Below are positions 36,721 through 44,966 of a stretch of 64,000 nt of DNA, one piece after another. Location of the stretch: NCBI RefSeq assembly GCF_900156735.1, contig NZ_FTOL01000001.1, positions 744,001 to 808,000 on the forward strand, in the 5' to 3' direction. Below the pieces are notes generated by a model. That model searched no databases, had not been told where the DNA came from, and saw only the letters and a program-made list of their open reading frames with translations. The translations under genes and the position numbers were made by a program. Position 1 is the stretch's first letter. Every line of letters starts with the position of its first letter. This DNA is from Chryseobacterium ureilyticum (GTDB taxonomy: Bacteria; Bacteroidota; Bacteroidia; Flavobacteriales; Weeksellaceae).

Positions 36721-36728
36721 TAAATTTG
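36721..36728 (+). promoter_or_regulatory. tpx: -7 box TAAATTTG for cytosolic tpx
   Basis: A perfect TAnnTTTG match 22 bases before the ATG at 36751. Confidence 0.6.
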
Positions 36729-36750
36729 AAAAAATAAAAAAATAAATATT

Positions 36751-37254
36751 ATGTCAACGACAATCACTTTAAAAGGAAACGAAGTACACACAATAGGAGC
36801 TTTACCGGCGGTAGGAAGTAAAGTAAAAGATTTTGCTTTGGTAGATTCAGGATTGAATGTAAAGACATTGCAAACTTTTGAAGGAAAGAAAAAAGTATTC
36901 AATATCTTCCCAAGTATTGATACACCTACTTGTGCAGCATCAAGCAGAAAATTCAATGAAGAAGCTTCAAAATTAGAAAACACAGTAGTCATTAACGTTT
37001 CTAAAGACCTTCCTTTCGCATTAGGAAGATTCTGCGCAGCAGAAGGATTGAACAGTGTTGAAACACTTTCAGATTTCAGAAGCAGCTTTGGTGATGATTA
37101 TGAAGTAGTGATTACAGACTCTCCTTTAAAAGGTCTGTTAAGCCGTGCAGTAATCGTTACAGACGAAAACAATAAAGTGGTTTACACAGAACAGGTTTCT
37201 GAGATTGCAAACGAACCAAACTATGATGCGGCATTAGCAGCATTGAATCAATAG
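36751..37254 (+). CDS. tpx: Thiol peroxidase (cytosolic Tpx)
   Basis: A 167-residue atypical 2-Cys peroxiredoxin that reduces H2O2 and organic hydroperoxides with thioredoxin. It starts MSTTITLKGNEVHTIGALPA and has the peroxidatic Cys61 in FPSIDTPTCAAS and the resolving Cys95 in GRFCAAEGL, at the same numbers as E. coli Tpx. The Arg in SRAVIVTD is also present. No signal peptide, unlike the paralogue at 21193. It has its own promoter box and terminator. Confidence 0.97.
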   Translation: MSTTITLKGNEVHTIGALPAVGSKVKDFALVDSGLNVKTLQTFEGKKKVFNIFPSIDTPTCAASSRKFNEEASKLENTVVINVSKDLPFALGRFCAAEGLNSVETLSDFRSSFGDDYEVVITDSPLKGLLSRAVIVTDENNKVVYTEQVSEIANEPNYDAALAALNQ

Positions 37255-37271
37255 TCAAAATAATCTTTGAG

Positions 37272-37309
37272 AAAAGCCTTGTGAAAGTAATTTTTGCAAG
37301 GCTTTTTTT
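37272..37309 (+). terminator. Terminator of cytosolic tpx
   Basis: A 10-bp stem AAAAGCCTTG / CAAGGCTTTT followed by a T run. Confidence 0.88.
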
Positions 37310-37329
37310 GAATTCAAAATACACCATAA

Positions 37330-37905
37330 ATGATGTCAAACCATTACACAGAATACGGAGAACTATTTCAGGTAGATCAGGAGCATTTTGATGAATTTTA
37401 TGCTTTACTGAAAGATACAACACTTTTAAAATCAGATTTTTTTCTGAAACAAGGAGATAAATGCAAATACCTTGGCTTTATTAAAAAAGGAACAATCAGA
37501 TGCTTCTATATCAACGATCAGGGGCGGGAGATCAATTTCGGATTCTACTTTGAAAATGAATTCTTCACCGACTACGAAAGCATACTTTGTGATACCGTGT
37601 CCAATATGAATATTCAGGCGTTGGAAAACTGTGAAATTCTATTGCTCAGCAAGGAAGATTTACAGGGGTTGTATAAGAAAGAATCATATTGGCAGAAATT
37701 CGGGAGGGTAATGAGTGAAAAAATTTATTTAGATGCCAAAAAAAGAATTGATGATTTAATATGTCTGTCTCCTGAAAACAGATACCTCAATCTTTTAAAA
37801 AAACAACCCCTTCTTTTCCAGAAAATAGCACAGAAACATATCGCAAGCTACCTTGGAATTACCGAACAATCGCTTAGCCGTATCCGAAGCAGAATCGTAA
37901 ATTAA
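37330..37905 (+). CDS. Crp/Fnr-family transcriptional regulator
   Basis: A 191-residue protein with an N-terminal cyclic-nucleotide-type barrel (about 20-115, LKQGDKCKYLGFIKKGTIRC, then FGFYFENEFFTDYES) and a C-terminal recognition helix, KHIASYLGITEQSLSRIRSR. It lacks a clear cAMP-binding R-x-A. It is the first gene of the small-gene region at 37-50 kb and lies 71 bases before an alpha/beta hydrolase, which may be its target. Confidence 0.9.
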   Translation: MMSNHYTEYGELFQVDQEHFDEFYALLKDTTLLKSDFFLKQGDKCKYLGFIKKGTIRCFYINDQGREINFGFYFENEFFTDYESILCDTVSNMNIQALENCEILLLSKEDLQGLYKKESYWQKFGRVMSEKIYLDAKKRIDDLICLSPENRYLNLLKKQPLLFQKIAQKHIASYLGITEQSLSRIRSRIVN

Positions 37906-37976
37906 CTTAAGTTAACGTCCTGTGGTATTTTAGATTGTAGCTTTACATTATTAATTAAACTTTAATACTTATCATC

Positions 37977-38666
37977 ATGGAACAGAAAGATTTAACCATT
38001 ATTTTAGTACACGGAGCCTGGGGAGACGGATCTCACTGGCAATACATTATTCCTTCACTTGTAAAAGCAGGATATAAGGTAAGAAGCGTTCAAAATCCTT
38101 TGACTTCACTGCAGGACGATATTGATAAAACAAAAGATCTTATCGATGCACAGGAAGGAAAAGTACTTCTGGTAGGACATTCTTATGGAGGAGCAGTCAT
38201 TTCAGGAGCCGGAAATCATGATAAAGTTGCCGGATTGGTTTATATTGCAGCTTTTGCACCAGACGCAGGAGATAGCCTTGGATCTCTTTTAGGCAGAAGA
38301 GAATCTCCGGGTGGAGCAAGTATTTATCCTGATAATAAAGGGTTTTTATGGATTAAATATGACGAATTTAAATCTGCTTTCTGTCAGGATTTAGATGATG
38401 AAAAAGCGTTGGTAATGGCATTGTCTCAAAAACCTATTCACGGACAGTGTTTTGGAGATGTAGCAGGTGAGCCGGCATGGAAAATACGCCCAAGTTGGTA
38501 TCAGATTTCATCCAATGACCGTATGATTCCTGCTGAAACAGAAAAAGAAATGGCAGAACGACTTCAACCGAAGAAAATAATTACACTGGATGCAGGGCAT
38601 GCTTCGTTAGCTTCACACCCTGAAGAAGTTACGCAGTTTATTTTAGAAGCTGCTTCTTCACTATAA
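37977..38666 (+). CDS. Alpha/beta hydrolase
   Basis: A 229-residue cytosolic protein. The oxyanion region is ILVHGAWGDGSHW, the nucleophile elbow LLVGHSYGGAV (G-H-S-Y-G), and the late catalytic His is in TLDAGHASLASHP. The acidic residue is probably in SSNDRMIP. It resembles esterase/EstA-like proteins often carried beside Crp/Fnr regulators in Bacteroidota. The substrate is unknown. A terminator follows. Confidence 0.92.
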   Translation: MEQKDLTIILVHGAWGDGSHWQYIIPSLVKAGYKVRSVQNPLTSLQDDIDKTKDLIDAQEGKVLLVGHSYGGAVISGAGNHDKVAGLVYIAAFAPDAGDSLGSLLGRRESPGGASIYPDNKGFLWIKYDEFKSAFCQDLDDEKALVMALSQKPIHGQCFGDVAGEPAWKIRPSWYQISSNDRMIPAETEKEMAERLQPKKIITLDAGHASLASHPEEVTQFILEAASSL

Positions 38667-38692
38667 AACTTCAATTAAGAATAAATAATCTT

Positions 38693-38735
38693 TAAAGCTC
38701 TGGGAAATTTTAAGTATTTTCACAGGGCTTTTTTT
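38693..38735 (+). terminator. Terminator of the alpha/beta hydrolase gene
   Basis: A stem AAAGCTCTGGGAAA / TTTCACAGGGCTTT (two non-Watson-Crick positions) followed by T6. Confidence 0.75.
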
Positions 38736-38751
38736 ATGAATAAAAATCAAA

Positions 38752-39099
38752 ATGGTAAAAAGAATTGTAGCGAATATAAAAACTAATGATCTCCCCAAAA
38801 GTAATCAGTTTTATCAGGAAATTTTAGAACTTGATGTTTTGATGGATCATGGCTGGATTAAAACATTGGGAAATGAAGAAGAATCAAAGGTGCAGATCAG
38901 TTTTGCTGTACAGGGAGGAAATGATACTGACGTTCCGGATTTGTCTATAGAAGTTGATAACATCGAGGAAATTTATGACAAAATGAAAAAAGAAGGTTTT
39001 AAGATCGTTTATGATATTACCAATGAAGATTGGGGTGTTCGAAGATTTTTTGTAGAAGACCCATTCGGAAAAGTAATTAATATTTTATCCCATAAATAA
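38752..39099 (+). CDS. VOC-superfamily (glyoxalase-fold) protein
   Basis: A 115-residue single vicinal-oxygen-chelate domain pair. It starts MVKRIVANIKTNDLPKSNQF, with FYQEILELDVLMDHGW and the second half ISIEVDNIEEIYDKMKKEGF, followed by RRFFVEDPFGKVINI. The metal-site positions (His/Glu) are only partly kept. Proteins of this kind include antibiotic-resistance and detoxification enzymes, but the role here is unknown. First of five VOC genes within 8.5 kb. Confidence 0.9.
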   Translation: MVKRIVANIKTNDLPKSNQFYQEILELDVLMDHGWIKTLGNEEESKVQISFAVQGGNDTDVPDLSIEVDNIEEIYDKMKKEGFKIVYDITNEDWGVRRFFVEDPFGKVINILSHK

Positions 39100-39124
39100 A
39101 AATATAGTACCTTATTTAATAGGA

Positions 39125-39143
39125 GTGGGCTTTAGCCCGCTTT
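39125..39143 (+). terminator. Hairpin after the VOC gene, probable weak terminator
   Basis: GTGGGCT / AGCCCGC stem with a TT loop followed by TTTC. A second small TGGCT-TT-AGCCA hairpin lies at about 39166-39177. Confidence 0.45.
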
Positions 39144-39196
39144 CATAAAATAATAAATTGTCATCTGGCTTTAGCCAAAACTTAAAAATAATCTCT

Positions 39197-39601
39197 ATGA
39201 AAGCTGAACAAGTTATTCCCATCCTTAGAATTTTCGATTATCAGAAAACGCTTGAGTTTTATGTCGATTGGCTAGGTTTTGAAATTATATGGGAACACCG
39301 TTTCGAAGAAAACTTTCCGGTTTATATTGAAGTCAGGAAAGAAAACATTGTTCTTCATTTAAGTGAACATCATGGAGATGCAAGCCCCGGAAGCAGTGTT
39401 TTCATATGGGGAGAAGGAATTGCTGAATACCATACAGAACTTATTGATAAAAACTACAAGTACAATCGTCCCGGGCTTGAAAAGACTTTTTATGATGCTG
39501 TTTCTTTTACAGTAAATGATCCTTTTGGAAATAAAATTATTTTCAATGAAAAATTTGATCAGGAAAAGCACGGAGCTTTAGAGTTCTATTCACATGAATA
39601 A
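39197..39601 (+). CDS. Glyoxalase/bleomycin-resistance-like VOC protein
   Basis: A 134-residue protein, MKAEQVIPILRIFDYQKTLE, then FYVDWLGFEIIWEHRF, NIVLHLSEHHGDASPG and AVSFTVNDPFGNKIIFNE. The LHLSEHHGDASPGSS segment is typical of the bleomycin-resistance-like branch, which often binds a bulky ligand and not a metal. The frame can extend to 39158, but homologous sequence begins at the ATG at 39197. It converges on a lipoprotein gene 13 bases away. Confidence 0.9.
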   Translation: MKAEQVIPILRIFDYQKTLEFYVDWLGFEIIWEHRFEENFPVYIEVRKENIVLHLSEHHGDASPGSSVFIWGEGIAEYHTELIDKNYKYNRPGLEKTFYDAVSFTVNDPFGNKIIFNEKFDQEKHGALEFYSHE

Positions 39602-39614
39602 ACCATCAGAAAAT

Positions 39615-40196
39615 TTATTTCTGATGAGTTTTTATACTGTCCAATTTCCGCATGAGTTCCTGATCTGTTGCACCGCCACAGCTGGAATGAATAACCTTAC
39701 CATTACTGTTTATCAAAATTCTGGTGGGAGTACAGAAAATGTTGTATTTGATTTGTTCCTGTCTTTGTGGAGATTTCGTATTATCAATCTGTTCAAACTG
39801 AATATTTTCGGCATCTTTTAAAGCCTTTTCATAAACTGTTTTGTCATCTTCCAATCCTTCCAGTATTCCGATGAAACCAGTCTGATCTTTATATTCATTA
39901 AAAAGTCTGTTCAGATCATCCGTCATATTATAACTTAGATTATGATCTCTTTCCAAAGATTTTTTGCCGTAAATAAAGATGAGAAGGTTCTTCCCATTGT
40001 AATCCTTTGAATTGAACTGGTGACCATTCATTGTTTTGGCTGAAAAAGGCTGTGGGGTAGAACCTACAAAGAAATCTATCCTGTTTTTCTTCCATTCTTC
40101 TCTCATTTTATCAATATTTTCAGCTGTTGTTGTTTCTTTTTTTTCCTTACAGGCAGAAAGTGAGAGTACGGTGAACAATAGTAAAAGCTTTTTCAT
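39615..40196 (-). CDS. Thioredoxin-like lipoprotein lacking the CXXC motif
   Basis: A 193-residue protein with a lipobox (L-S-A-C) after MKKLLLLFTVLSLSA. The domain resembles TlpA/redoxin proteins: PFSAKTMNGHQFNSKDYNGK, then NLLIFIYGKKSLERDH, and FCTPTRILINSNGKVIHSSC at the end. Where TlpA has W-x-x-W-C-x-x-C the sequence reads IYGKKSLERD, with no cysteine. It is therefore probably not an ordinary disulfide reductase, though two late cysteines remain. The longer frame to 40229 begins before the signal peptide and is disfavoured. Confidence 0.75.
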   Translation of the reverse strand: MKKLLLLFTVLSLSACKEKKETTTAENIDKMREEWKKNRIDFFVGSTPQPFSAKTMNGHQFNSKDYNGKNLLIFIYGKKSLERDHNLSYNMTDDLNRLFNEYKDQTGFIGILEGLEDDKTVYEKALKDAENIQFEQIDNTKSPQRQEQIKYNIFCTPTRILINSNGKVIHSSCGGATDQELMRKLDSIKTHQK

Positions 40197-40313
40197 ATGA
40201 ATGATCATGTATTGGTAGTTATCAGACAAAAGTCATAAAAAAAGAATTGATTACCAATTTTTGAGGAATGTTTTTTATTGATTCGAATCAGTATTCATTT
40301 GGAATATTAAGCC

Positions 40314-40321
40314 TAACTTTG
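40314..40321 (+). promoter_or_regulatory. -7 box TAACTTTG for the DUF763 gene
   Basis: A perfect TAnnTTTG match 18 bases before the ATG at 40340; no -33 TTG was found at standard spacing. Confidence 0.55.
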
Positions 40322-40339
40322 TTTCTCTAAAATTGAAAA

Positions 40340-41551
40340 ATGAAACGTTCAGGAACCGCAGATTTACCGCTTCACTATGGCAAAGTACCGCCATGGCTGT
40401 ATGAACGGATGTCTGTTCTTGGACTTTCCATCGTTGAGGTTATCCTGATGGATTATGGTAAAGATGAGGTGCTTCGCCGGTTGGCAGATCCGTTTTGGTT
40501 TCAAAGCTTTGGGGCTGTAATGGGAATGGACTGGCATTCTTCTGGAATTACCACTTCCGTGATGGGAGCATTAAAGCGTTCCATTAATCCCAATTCCCAG
40601 TCGTTAGGGCTTTACATTTGTGGTGGAAAGGGGAAGTTTTCAAGAGAAACTCCGTCAGAATTAATTCAGATTGCTGAAAAAACCGGATTAAACGGAACAG
40701 AATTAGTAAGAGCCAGTAAACTTTCTGCTAAAGTTGATAATACAGCCATTCAGGATGGTTATCAGTTGTATTTGCATAATTTTATTCTGTCAGATAATGG
40801 AAACTGGAGCGTTATTCAGCAGGGAATGCACGAATCTGATGGTACTGCAAGACGTTATCATTGGCATTCAGGAAATATAAAATCATTCATAGAAGAACCT
40901 CACACAGGTATTAATGGAATTTCCAGAGGGAAAATTTTAAACTTAACCGATGCGGAAGCTTCAGGAAACCGAAAAGGAATTCTCGATATTTCTCATACCG
41001 ATTCCATTGATGTGATGAAAGATTTTTCAAGACTGATTCTTCCTGCTCATCATGATGTTCAGGCATCCGATGTTGATCTTAAGCGTTTGGGAGCATTGTT
41101 ATATGTAACCAGAGAGCAACAACCGCAGAATTTTGAGGATTTGTTGATGTTGGAAGGAGTAGGTCCCAGAACGATGCAGTCTTTGGCGTTGGTGAGTGAG
41201 GTTATTCATGGTGCACCGTCACGATTTTTTGATCCTGCAAGGTTTTCCTTTGCTCATGGAGGTAAAGATGGTCATCCTTTCCCGGTTCCTATCAATACTT
41301 ATGACGAAAGTATCAGTATTCTTCGAAGAGGAATAGAAAAATCAAAACTTGGAAATTCAGATAAGCTGAGTACATTAAATAAACTTCATCAGATCGTAAC
41401 TACGGCTGAAAAAGACTTCACTCCGGATTTTAATATCCAGGAAGTAATTGAAGAGGAAAGACAAAACTCATGGCGCTTCGGAGGAAAAACAGTGTTCGGT
41501 GATGCTCAGAAACCTTCTCCACCAAAGTCAATTCAGTTGTCTTTATTTTAA
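40340..41551 (+). CDS. DUF763 protein with helix-hairpin-helix and C-terminal clamp-binding-type motif
   Basis: A 403-residue cytosolic protein whose N terminus, MKRSGTADLPLHYGKVPPWL, is the hallmark of DUF763. Conserved blocks include FGAVMGMDWHSSGITTSV, YHWHSGNIKSF and RFSFAHGGKDGHPFPVP. Residues 266-285 (EDLLMLEGVGPRTMQSLALV) form a helix-hairpin-helix of the kind used to grip DNA backbones. The last five residues, QLSLF (399-403), equal the canonical beta-sliding-clamp-binding pentapeptide. Function is undescribed to my knowledge; a role on DNA is inferred from these two motifs. Monocistronic, with its own -7 box. Confidence 0.92.
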   Translation: MKRSGTADLPLHYGKVPPWLYERMSVLGLSIVEVILMDYGKDEVLRRLADPFWFQSFGAVMGMDWHSSGITTSVMGALKRSINPNSQSLGLYICGGKGKFSRETPSELIQIAEKTGLNGTELVRASKLSAKVDNTAIQDGYQLYLHNFILSDNGNWSVIQQGMHESDGTARRYHWHSGNIKSFIEEPHTGINGISRGKILNLTDAEASGNRKGILDISHTDSIDVMKDFSRLILPAHHDVQASDVDLKRLGALLYVTREQQPQNFEDLLMLEGVGPRTMQSLALVSEVIHGAPSRFFDPARFSFAHGGKDGHPFPVPINTYDESISILRRGIEKSKLGNSDKLSTLNKLHQIVTTAEKDFTPDFNIQEVIEEERQNSWRFGGKTVFGDAQKPSPPKSIQLSLF

Positions 41552-41799
41552 TATCTAAACTGTAAATCAGGCTATACTCAAAAGCATATTTCTATACTAT
41601 GTTAGAAATGTAAAAATGTTGATTTTAGGGATGGACTTCTTTTTGTAGTTGAATTTCGTTTAATTGTTTAAAATTTTAAAATTATCTTAAATTCAATATG
41701 ATATATGTTTTTAAATGATGAATAAATCATATTGTTTAATATTTATTGCATTTGTTTCGATTAAAAATTTTAATTTTAAAGTCTTAAAAAAATGACCTG

Positions 41800-42390
41800 A
41801 TGACCACCAAATCTTTAGAAATATGTTATGATTTTCCATTTTTTCTGCAGGAGGAATTGGAAGAAATATTTCAGGCACACGAAAAAACGTCTTTTCAAAA
41901 AGGAGAATTCATTCTTGAAGAAGGAAAAACAGCTAATGAATACTATATTCTGGATAGCGGACTTGCAAGATCCTTCGTCAATGATTTCAACGGAAATGAG
42001 GTAACTACTCACTTTTTTGTTGAAAATGAAGTGATTATTGAAGTTTTATCAATGTTTCAAAGAATACCGTCTCAGGAAAATATTGTCTGCATCACAGATT
42101 GCGAATGCTGGAAGCTTGATTATGATACCTTTCAGGAATTATTTCACAAAATCCCGAATCTCAGAGAATGGGGAAGATCATGGATGTCTAAAGAGCTTTT
42201 TGATTATAAACAACGATCTGTAGAAATGTTCACTCTTTCTGCTACTAAGCGCTACCTTAATCTCCTGGAACAAAAATCAAAAGTGATACAATTTGCCCCT
42301 TTGAAACAAATTGCGTCCTATCTTGGAGTAACGGATACTTCACTGAGCAGAATTCGGAAAGAATTGGTTTCCCATCCTAATAAAAATTAA
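41800..42390 (+). CDS. Crp/Fnr-family transcriptional regulator
   Basis: A 196-residue protein with an N-terminal barrel (FQKGEFILEEGKTANEYYIL, then FNGNEVTTHFFVENEVIIEV) and a C-terminal winged helix with KQIASYLGVTDTSLSRIRKE. No cAMP-type R-x-A is visible. It lies in the middle of the small-gene region, directly upstream of a VOC gene with its own -7 box at 42430. An AT-rich 250-base gap precedes it with no clear TAnnTTTG. Confidence 0.92.
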   Translation: MTTKSLEICYDFPFFLQEELEEIFQAHEKTSFQKGEFILEEGKTANEYYILDSGLARSFVNDFNGNEVTTHFFVENEVIIEVLSMFQRIPSQENIVCITDCECWKLDYDTFQELFHKIPNLREWGRSWMSKELFDYKQRSVEMFTLSATKRYLNLLEQKSKVIQFAPLKQIASYLGVTDTSLSRIRKELVSHPNKN

Positions 42391-42429
42391 ATCTTGCCCT
42401 ATGGCAAGTAGATTTTCATCACACCTTGG

Positions 42430-42437
42430 TAATTTTG
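42430..42437 (+). promoter_or_regulatory. -7 box TAATTTTG for the VOC gene at 42469
   Basis: A TAnnTTTG match 31 bases before the ATG. A short CTTGCC / GGCAAG hairpin at 42393-42408, just upstream, may terminate the Crp/Fnr transcript. Confidence 0.45.
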
Positions 42438-42468
42438 GTTAAAAGTTTAACACCAAAAATTACTGAAT

Positions 42469-42879
42469 ATGAAAATCAATCAAATCTATGTCAATTTACC
42501 TGTAAAAGACATACAAAAAACAAGAACGTTCTGGACGACATTAGGTTTTCCGATCAATGAACAGTTCTCAGACGATAAAGCTGTATGTGTAGTCATGAAA
42601 GAAGATTATATCTACACCATGTTTCTGAAAGAAGAGTTTTTCCAAACCTTTACCAACAGACCTTATGCTAAAGGAGATACTACTCAGGTACTTCTTGCCA
42701 TTGGAGTAGACAGTCGTGAAGAAGTAGACTGGATTGTAAACACCGCTCTTGAAAACGGAGGTTCAAAATACAGTGAGTCTATGGATCACGGATGGATGTA
42801 TCAAAGTGCTTTTGCTGATATAGATGGGCATCAATGGGAAGTAATGCATGCTGATATGTCTAAGTTACCAACAGAATAA
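42469..42879 (+). CDS. VOC-superfamily protein
   Basis: A 136-residue glyoxalase-fold protein, MKINQIYVNLPVKDIQKTRT, then FWTTLGFPINEQFSD, LLAIGVDSREEVDWIV and YQSAFADIDGHQWEVMHAD. The final D-I-D-G-H-Q-W-E-V motif is the usual closing strand of this branch. Metal-binding positions are partly conserved. It is followed by the first DinB gene after 37 bases, probably in the same transcript. Confidence 0.92.
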   Translation: MKINQIYVNLPVKDIQKTRTFWTTLGFPINEQFSDDKAVCVVMKEDYIYTMFLKEEFFQTFTNRPYAKGDTTQVLLAIGVDSREEVDWIVNTALENGGSKYSESMDHGWMYQSAFADIDGHQWEVMHADMSKLPTE

Positions 42880-42916
42880 TTATCAATGATATAAGATACT
42901 CTTTAATATAAATATT

Positions 42917-43378
42917 ATGGAAACAATATCAGATACAATAGAATTTGTGAAACATCAGGTAAACGTTACTTACAAAGTAATCTCTATCAATACAGAAGGA
43001 ATCACCAATGAAGAGTCGATAATTTTTTCAAATGAGGATGCCAATTGTATGAATTGGGTACTGGGACACCTGATTTATGTTAGAAATGGCTTATTGAATA
43101 TTCTTGGCGAAGAAGCCGTATGGGACGGAGAAATATTTTCCGTATATAACAGAGGTGCCACTCCTTTAGAAAGAAAAAACGAGTTGGTAGATTTTGAAGA
43201 ACTCAAATCTTATTTAAAACAAACTCAGGATAAACTAGAAGCAAAGTTGAATACTATCGAAAGTTTTAATCATGAGACGATTAATGATATTGCCACACTC
43301 TGCTTCCACGAAAATTACCATTGCGGTCAGTTAGGGTATATCCGCAGACTTCTGGGAAAACCTGGAGGAATAAAATAA
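42917..43378 (+). CDS. DinB-family metal-binding four-helix protein
   Basis: A 153-residue four-helix-bundle protein of the DinB/YfiT superfamily. The three histidines that bind a divalent metal are all present: His51 in NWVLGHLIYVRNGL, and His131 and His135 in CFHENYHCGQLGYIRRLLG. Related proteins include mycothiol- and bacillithiol-dependent transferases; Bacteroidota usually lack those thiols, so the cofactor here is unknown. Next to a paralogue that has lost the ligands (43558). Confidence 0.9.
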   Translation: METISDTIEFVKHQVNVTYKVISINTEGITNEESIIFSNEDANCMNWVLGHLIYVRNGLLNILGEEAVWDGEIFSVYNRGATPLERKNELVDFEELKSYLKQTQDKLEAKLNTIESFNHETINDIATLCFHENYHCGQLGYIRRLLGKPGGIK

Positions 43379-43454
43379 ACCAGAAAACAGTTGGAAAAAA
43401 CAAGAAAGAGATAAACGGTTTTACACCACCATCTTATCAGCAATCATTAATGAA

Positions 43455-43474
43455 ATTCGTGCATTCGTGGCAAA
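43455..43474. repeat. Short copy of the intergenic repeat end
   Basis: ATTCGTGCATTCGTGGCAAA, the same motif seen in repeat copies 2, 3 and 7 (ATTCGTGCAT--GTGGC). It lies between the two DinB genes. Confidence 0.6.
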
Positions 43475-43557
43475 AAATCATTCAATAATCATAGAATATA
43501 GAGATAGAACCTTGCTTTTCCCAACACTTACATTCTAATTCCATAAAAAATAAAAAC

Positions 43558-44082
43558 ATGGACACACCAAAATCAAAAAAAGTAGAACTCATCATTCCAG
43601 CTTACAGAATGCATACCCAAAGCTTTATTAACGTTTTGGATGGCATTTTGGAAGAAGATGCTCTGAAAAGAATTGAAAATAAAACCAATCATATCGTTTG
43701 GATGGCAGGAAACTTTGTGAATATGCGCTATGGCTTGGGTATGGTACTTGGATTACAGGATCAGGACCCTAATAACGATCTTTTCTTTCAAGGAAAAACC
43801 TTGGATGAAAACTTCAAATATCCAACGCTGGCAGACCTGAAGAAAAACTTTCATGATATTTCTGCAAAAGCATATCAGAAACTATTGGAAGTAACTGATG
43901 AAGAACTTGATGAGATCTTTGAAATCGGGATGAATATTCCTTTTATTAAAGAAACAAAACTCAATTTCGTTGGAATGTGCATTGGTCGGGAAGATTATCT
44001 GTGCGGGCAGATAGGGCTGATGCGAAGAATTTTAGACTATCCGGGAATGAAGTACGATGTTGACGAAAATATCAAGTATTAA
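43558..44082 (+). CDS. DinB-like protein without metal ligands
   Basis: A 174-residue protein aligned by eye with its neighbour at 42917: VWMAGNFVNMRYGL corresponds to NWVLGHLIYVRNGL, and CIGREDYLCGQIGLMRRILD to CFHENYHCGQLGYIRRLLG. All three metal-binding His are replaced (by Asn52, Arg144 and Leu148), while the C-G-Q and R-R helix remains. It is thus a DinB-fold protein probably without metal. The start codon of the next hydrolase is 3 bases after its stop, so the two are co-translated. Confidence 0.85.
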   Translation: MDTPKSKKVELIIPAYRMHTQSFINVLDGILEEDALKRIENKTNHIVWMAGNFVNMRYGLGMVLGLQDQDPNNDLFFQGKTLDENFKYPTLADLKKNFHDISAKAYQKLLEVTDEELDEIFEIGMNIPFIKETKLNFVGMCIGREDYLCGQIGLMRRILDYPGMKYDVDENIKY

Positions 44083-44084
44083 TC

Positions 44085-44867
44085 ATGAATCCAATAGAAA
44101 AAGGATATAAACATGTAAACGGGATCCAGCTCTATTTTGAAATATATGGATCAGGAAAACCATTGGTGTTGATTCATGGTGGAGGTTCCTCTATTCTCTA
44201 TGATTTCAAGGAAGTGATAGAAAGATTACAGGATAAATTTCAGCTGATTGGAGTAGATCTCCAGAACCACGGACGAAGCGAGCACCGTGATATTCCAGAA
44301 ACGTTTGAACAGGATGCTGATGATGTAGCCGCATTATTAGCTGAACTTAATATTCATAAAGCTGCATTTTGGGGCTTTAGCAATGGTGGAAATACAGTGA
44401 TACAGATCGTCCACCGTCACCCCGGAATTGTAGAAAAGATAGTAGTTGCATCAGCATTTTACAAAAGAAACGGAATGATGGATGGCTTTTTCGAAATGAT
44501 GCAGGATGCTACCTTTGAATCTATGCCGGAACCTTTTAAGATCAATTTTTTAAATCTTAATCCAGACTTTTCAAAACTGGAAAATCTTTTTGATAAAGAC
44601 AGTAAGAGGATGCAGACTTTCGAAGATTGGGGCGATGAGGTGCTGAGTTCTATTGAAGTCCCTGCATTATTTATCAGTGGAGATAAAGATGTAATGAAAC
44701 CCGAACATACCGTAGAAATGTGGCGGTTGGTAAAAGGATCGGAATTGATGATAGTACCCGCAACTCACGGAACCTATATGATGGCTGATTTTGACGACAG
44801 CCTCAATGAAGATCTGATCAACTTTACCATTAAAAAAGTAGAAACATTTTTAAATCAGCATCACTAA
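44085..44867 (+). CDS. Alpha/beta hydrolase
   Basis: A 260-residue cytosolic protein. LVLIHGGGSSILYDFKEVI is the oxyanion region, GVDLQNHGRSEHRDI follows, the nucleophile elbow is AFWGFSNGGNTVI (G-F-S-N-G), the acid lies in ISGDKDVMKPEH and the His in PATHGTYMM. The profile is that of haloperoxidase/lipolytic-type esterases. The start overlaps nothing but follows the DinB-like gene by 2 bases. Confidence 0.93.
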   Translation: MNPIEKGYKHVNGIQLYFEIYGSGKPLVLIHGGGSSILYDFKEVIERLQDKFQLIGVDLQNHGRSEHRDIPETFEQDADDVAALLAELNIHKAAFWGFSNGGNTVIQIVHRHPGIVEKIVVASAFYKRNGMMDGFFEMMQDATFESMPEPFKINFLNLNPDFSKLENLFDKDSKRMQTFEDWGDEVLSSIEVPALFISGDKDVMKPEHTVEMWRLVKGSELMIVPATHGTYMMADFDDSLNEDLINFTIKKVETFLNQHH

Positions 44868-44882
44868 TTACACTTACGTTTT

Positions 44883-44939
44883 CACATTAATATATTCGTG
44901 TCATTTGTGAAACTATTTGTGTCATTTGTGTTTAAACAA
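44883..44939. repeat. Short degenerate copy of the intergenic repeat
   Basis: ATTCGTGTCATTTGTGAAAC followed by ATTTGTGTCATTTGTGTTTA: two tandem variants of the GTG-CATTTGTG motif seen in the longer copies. Confidence 0.45.
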
Positions 44940-44966
44940 AATAATAACATTTTAAAATTAAAAATC

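Noticed and set aside
39615..39821. 75-residue plus-strand frame overlapping the lipoprotein gene
   Set aside because: Fully within the opposite-strand lipoprotein gene, without motifs.
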